Origin: Adineta ricciae
Lineage: Eukaryota > Rotifera > Eurotatoria > Adinetida > Adinetidae
Assembly: GCA_905250025.1 (NCBI GenBank)
Contig: CAJNOJ010000091.1
Location: forward strand, 62,001 to 126,000
DNA length: 64,000 nt
Direction of reading: 5' to 3'
Below the pieces are notes generated by a model. The model was given only the letters and a program-made list of their open reading frames with translations. It did not search any database and was not told the DNA's origin. The first letter of the stretch is position 1. Each line of letters begins with the position of its first letter. The position numbers and the translations under genes are program-made. Shown here piece by piece: positions 59,558 to 64,000 of the stretch.

Positions 59558-59856
59558 TTTTGTCTTGATTGAAAGAATATGAATGATTTGAAAAAGAAAA
59601 AGTAAACAATCCATATCAATGTTGCATGATATCAATGGTTTAAGAAATAAACCAATAAAATCTAACCTGAGGTCGCTCTCGAGTCAAAACTTGTCAATAG
59701 TGACACAGAATAAGAAGAACGGAAGAAGAAAAGAAGGATGGCAGGCTGAAATTCTTGTAAGGAAGTAGATGAATTCTATTTCCTAGGTGTACTTGGAAGA
59801 AACAAAAGAATTACGAGAATCAAATTCAGTTGAGTAAAGTGTGTAGTTTCTGTTAG
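59558..59856. promoter_or_regulatory. Compact bidirectional promoter region (malectin / PDE6D)
   Basis: 299 bp between divergent ATGs; it must carry both 5' UTRs and promoters. I see no obvious TATA box or named factor site. Confidence 0.45.
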
Positions 59857-60451
<595 letters not shown>

Positions 60452-60973
60452 GATTTTTTTTCAACATGTCGAATAAAATACCTGTCCATTGATGTTTCTC
60501 AACACGTAATAAACGAGATTTTCGCTATCCGAATCATGGAATTCATGGAAATTAAGGAGCATTGAGTAGAGAGAGAGAGTTTTATATTTAAAAGTGGTTA
60601 TGATATAACTAAGATAAGAAAAATATATGAAAAGAATGTCATTTTACCTGACGGATATCACTAATACATATTTATGAAATCTTTCTTACCTATGACCTTT
60701 CTCGGCGATGCCAAGTCCTAATTTTTCCAATGAACTTCTCTTTGATCAATAGGTCAAATGTTTTCTCGACCAGTCATGGTAATATTCTATTTAAAAAGCT
60801 CAAAGATATGTGGATCAAACGATATAGTCTTATCATTTATATCAGAATGTCCATGTCATCTACAGATAAACAGATAGTGGAATAAGAAAAGAAAAAGAAA
60901 ACAGATTTGATAATAAAACAAGTGAGCAGTCGACAAATAATATCGACATTTCGTTCTATATAAGAAAATAATT
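60452..60973. other. Intergenic spacer PDE6D / carrier
   Basis: About 520 bp, AT-rich. Apart from the PDE6D poly(A) signal I see nothing specific in it. Confidence 0.45.
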
Positions 60974-62094
60974 ATGAAGGATTTTGCAGCAGGACTATTC
61001 GCTGGTAAGATTATTTTGTTAGCTGATCAAAAAAGAAATTCTCAGTTGTTTTCAGGTGTAATTAGTACATTAGTTTCACATCCAATCGATACACTTAAAG
61101 TGACTATGCAATATCATTCAACGCATAGTATTCCTGGAGCTGTGAAATCAATTATTCAATTGAATTCTGTATGAGAAAGTATACACTTAGAAGAATATGA
61201 TTTTGTTTTGTAAATTCAATGTAGATTCAAGGCTTTTATCGTGGTGTCGCACCACATTTATTAACACAATGTGCATCTCAAACGGCATTTTATGGTTCTT
61301 ATGCAAGCTGTCTTCGTATGTTGGGTTGTAATCGAGATAATCGTGCGTCAATAACATTATTTGACAATTTCGTTGCTGGTTGCTTCGGTGGACTCGTTCA
61401 ATCATTTCCTTCAAGTGTTTTAGAGTTACTCAAGATTCGTCTTCAGACAACAAGTAAGATTTATTTCGAGAAAAAATTCATTTTTTACTCTTCATTTCGT
61501 TCAGCTCACCAACAGGAAGCAAATTTTTATCAAGTACTTCGACATGTGCTTCAAACTGAAGGTATTCGAGGTCTTTCTCGTGGTTTACATGCAACTATTT
61601 GGCGAGATACACCTACATACGGTAAGAATTCAAAATGACTTTCTTATCAAAGAGAAGAAGACTGTTTAAGACTAAAAAAACTTTTTTTTCTTCAACAAAT
61701 CTGACAAACTAATCGAGCTTAGTTGAGTTTATCACAATTGACACCCTCCAAAGCAATCATCATATCTTTTCCAGGCATTTACATGATGATTTACGATCCA
61801 CTACGAGACTATTTACACGAACTACTCAGTAGTGAATTTCTCGGTGGATTCATCTCAGGTGGTACCGTTGGAGTGATCAGTTGGACATTGGCCTGTCCGG
61901 TTGATATATGTAAAAGTAAACAACAAGCTGGCTATACAAATAAGAACTTAGGACAATGTCTCGTGGAAATCTATCGAATAGAAAATGGTATACACGCGTT
62001 TTATTGCGGCTGGACAGCAATAGCTACACGTGCATTTCTTTTAAACGCTGTTTCACTTTTTGTTTGGGATCATAGTCGGCGTTGGTTTGGTTAG
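60974..62094 (+). CDS. Mitochondrial carrier (SLC25A45/47/48-like)
   Basis: Exons 60974-61004, 61056-61168, 61225-61453, 61505-61621 and 61775-62094 give 269 residues, the usual size of a three-repeat mitochondrial carrier. The start MKDFAAGLFAGVISTLVSHP is typical of repeat 1. Signature motifs: HPIDTLKVTMQ (repeat 1), VLELLKIRLQ (repeat 2, Pro missing), CPVDICKSKQQ (repeat 3). RDTPTYGIYMMIYDPL and TRAFLLNAVSLFVWDHSRR are close to the SLC25A45/47/48 group of the inner mitochondrial membrane, proposed to carry amino-acid or carnitine-like substrates. The substrate here cannot be read from sequence. The last intron is longer than usual (153 bp). Confidence 0.88.
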
Positions 62095-62229
62095 AAAACG
62101 CAGCGAATATTCGTTAGAATTTTTACCATTTTTTGTCTCTTTGATTCATATAAATATTGAATATCAGGTTCAATTTGAACAATTATATTTGACTCGAGAT
62201 CACTATTGGCGACGAAATCAATGTACTAA

Positions 62230-63087
62230 TTACAGACGCTTTCGTTCTTCGTCTGTTTCTATGGTGATAGTGGTGATGATGAGCTTTTGGATTTGCCCAA
62301 ATATTCGGAAATGCGTATATACTTAAGAACGATGAGAAACAACAAGGAACATATGTAAATGCATCGGAAATTTGGATACACCATGGCGAGTTCATCAATG
62401 GTCAAAAATTTTATAAAAGTTCAAATTTGTGAGAACATATGGCACAAGACCGACGAGATAAATCGAGGAAAACAGTAAAATTTGCCGTGTTAAACGTTTA
62501 CATCGACACCAACGTTTTGGGTGTAAACGAAGAACTGTTAAGCGTAAACGAATGAAATACAATTTTACAATTTTCAAAGGACGATCGACATTCAAATGTT
62601 TGTGAGAACGTTCGTTCGTATATACATGTGGACACAAGTATTGAATATCATACAATTGGCAAACTTATCGTCAGAAAATACGGAATCAGTTTAAATCTCA
62701 ATGTTGATTGCCATTCTTCAAATGCATCTGTCCGAAGATGAGTATATGGGGTTGAATTGATGTCCAACAAACGAGTAAACCAAGAGAAACAATCGATGAA
62801 TAATCAAATATTAACCAGATTTTACATACGAGCGACGAAAAGGGAAATTATTGGTTAAAATACAGTTCGAACAGAAATAGCGGTACACATGTGCAATTTG
62901 TGAATAAACAAACATAAAGAATGAGACGAAATGTTAAAACACTTGATTTCTTGTTGTAATTCAATCGATATAAAGCAAAAAGATTAATAAATACGCTTGG
63001 AATAGTTATGCAAATGAGCAGAATAAAAAGAATTCGATTGATAGAAAAACTTGACACTGAAGATGGTTCATTCAGCGAAACATTCAT
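62230..63087 (-). pseudogene. 7TM receptor pseudogene
   Basis: On the minus strand from the ATG at 63087 the frame gives an N-terminus and TM1 (RILFILLICITIPSVFINLF) and TM2, then TAA at 62848-62850. The same frame continues through TM3/TM4-like CKIWLIFDYSSIVSLGLLV and TSIQPHILIF to TGA at 62698-62700. After a frame change, TM5 (IPYFLTISLPIV) is interrupted by TGA at 62648-62650. An intracellular loop and TM6 (QILLFSSIYLVGLVPYVL) follow, and after another stop a TM7-like piece near 62290-62390. Three stops and frame shifts, with no splice sites that would remove them, mark a dead copy of an orphan rotifer-type receptor. It is more distant from the receptor at 3360 than a recent duplicate would be. 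Confidence 0.65.
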
Positions 63088-64000
63088 TATCGGTATTGAT
63101 TCAACTAAATAGATCTTTTCCTGATTTGAATTATCCTTTATATTCTCATAGATTTTTTTCTCCTCGTTCAGTCATAAAGATTTCTCTATAGAACATTTGA
63201 GTATTTAGACAGTAATATAAGCAAATATTTTTATTTTCGTGCTCAATGTCATCACACTCCTTTATTGACAAGAATAAACTGCATTTACATGTTCATTTAT
63301 TTGTACACAAGTCTTCACACAAACAATCGATGTATTACATTCGAAGTAAGAGAATCTTTCTCAAGAACAATAAACAAATAGAATTCATCTATCAGTAACA
63401 GTCTTATTTCAAAATATAGAATTCAAGATCATGTACGTGTGTACTATCTACTCAGTTCGCAGTGTGATGATTGTTCACGTCACTGTTATGCATGCGTGAT
63501 TAAAAGGATGTTTGTTCTTACTGCTTTTCAGTACTTCATTGAAATCTACGTGATATGTAACAAGACTTTCATAGATCTTGTTCGTCAGATGGACGAACGT
63601 GCTAAAATTTATGTAATTAGACAGTACTTCTTAACTGAATTCATTGAGAAGTAATCAGACACGGTTTACTCTTTTACTCATGTCTCTAGTGGGTCTGACC
63701 ATTGTGTGACTATTTGAAAATGTTGATCAATTGATGACATTGATCAATGTGTGTGTGTGTGTGTAAATGTTTGCGATTTAATCTGTATCGATTCAATGAA
63801 GGAGGATGATTGAACAAATTTGTTTTGATGATTCTCGTTCACAAAGCAACAATTGATAAAATCAAACGCGTTACTTGAGAATGAACGTTCATTATAGGTC
63901 GAGAGTTAATCCCATGAAAAATATGTCAAAAAGTGTTGACGCAAGTGGGTTATCTTTGATTAACAAAGTACCATAAACGTTCGATATGTTCTAATTAATT
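63088..64000. other. Right-edge region without a supported gene
   Basis: About 0.9 kb, AT-rich, containing a (GT)8 microsatellite at 63749-63764. A 71-codon frame at 63439-63654 has no recognisable content. Confidence 0.5.
63749..63764. repeat. (GT)8 microsatellite
   Basis: Eight perfect GT units near the right edge. Confidence 0.9.

Noticed and set aside
63439..63654. 71-residue frame near the right edge
   Set aside because: No motif, no neighbouring exons; probably chance.

Overview
The window looks like nuclear DNA of a small invertebrate, most likely a bdelloid rotifer or close relative. It is AT-rich, and every gene is interrupted by GT-AG introns that are mostly 46-65 bp long. The gene set is clearly metazoan: a Dbx homeobox, a forkhead factor, a 7TM receptor, RASGEF1, SPAG16, malectin, PDE6D, an STRA6-like protein and an alpha-2-macroglobulin-like protein. 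Bacterial-type D-lactate dehydrogenases and a fungal-type lipase sit among them. The rotifer assignment is inference. All exon models were made by hand from reading frame, splice sites and phase, with no transcript evidence.

Layout. 1-2075: 3' part of a Dbx-type homeobox gene (+). 3360-4413: 7TM receptor (+). 4473-5089: small unknown gene (-). 5642-17102: very large gene of about 37 exons (+) for an acylated-looking multidomain protein with cupredoxin-like repeats, a chitobiase/FN3-associated module and many FN3-like domains; a stop-bearing alternative exon lies in its middle. 17868-20873: tandem pair of D-2-hydroxyacid (lactate) dehydrogenases (+). 22739-25438: ankyrin-repeat protein (+). 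25737-28197: RASGEF1-type Ras exchange factor (+). 29559-30648: small secreted cysteine-paired protein (-). 30649-34805: about 4 kb with no gene that I can support. 34806-37769: STRA6-like membrane protein with a signal peptide and an EGF-like module (-). 39696-42458: SPAG16/PF20 (+). 42914-48655: thioester-less alpha-2-macroglobulin-like protein (+). A second, 5'-truncated copy of its 3' part follows at 48843-51011, starting directly after the single ambiguous base of the window (48842). 51555-52240: CD2BP2-like protein without the GYF domain (-). 52852-53197: decayed eEF1B GEF-domain copy (+). 53654-54645: forkhead factor (-). 55545-56853: class-3 lipase (+). 56998-58277: KptA-N-terminal/AMN1-like LRR fusion (+). 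58593-59557: malectin (-). 59857-60451: PDE6D (+). 60974-62094: mitochondrial carrier (+). 62230-63087: 7TM receptor pseudogene (-).

The genes do not form one pathway. Loose themes are cilium-related functions (SPAG16 in the axonemal central apparatus, PDE6D in prenyl-protein trafficking to cilia), secreted or membrane products (A2M-like, Cys-paired protein, lipase, malectin, STRA6-like, receptor) and developmental regulators (Dbx, Fox). The most unusual items are the 2,706-residue cupredoxin/FN3 protein, the KptA-AMN1 fusion, the EGF-STRA6 architecture and the partial A2M duplication at the ambiguous base, which is probably an assembly join.
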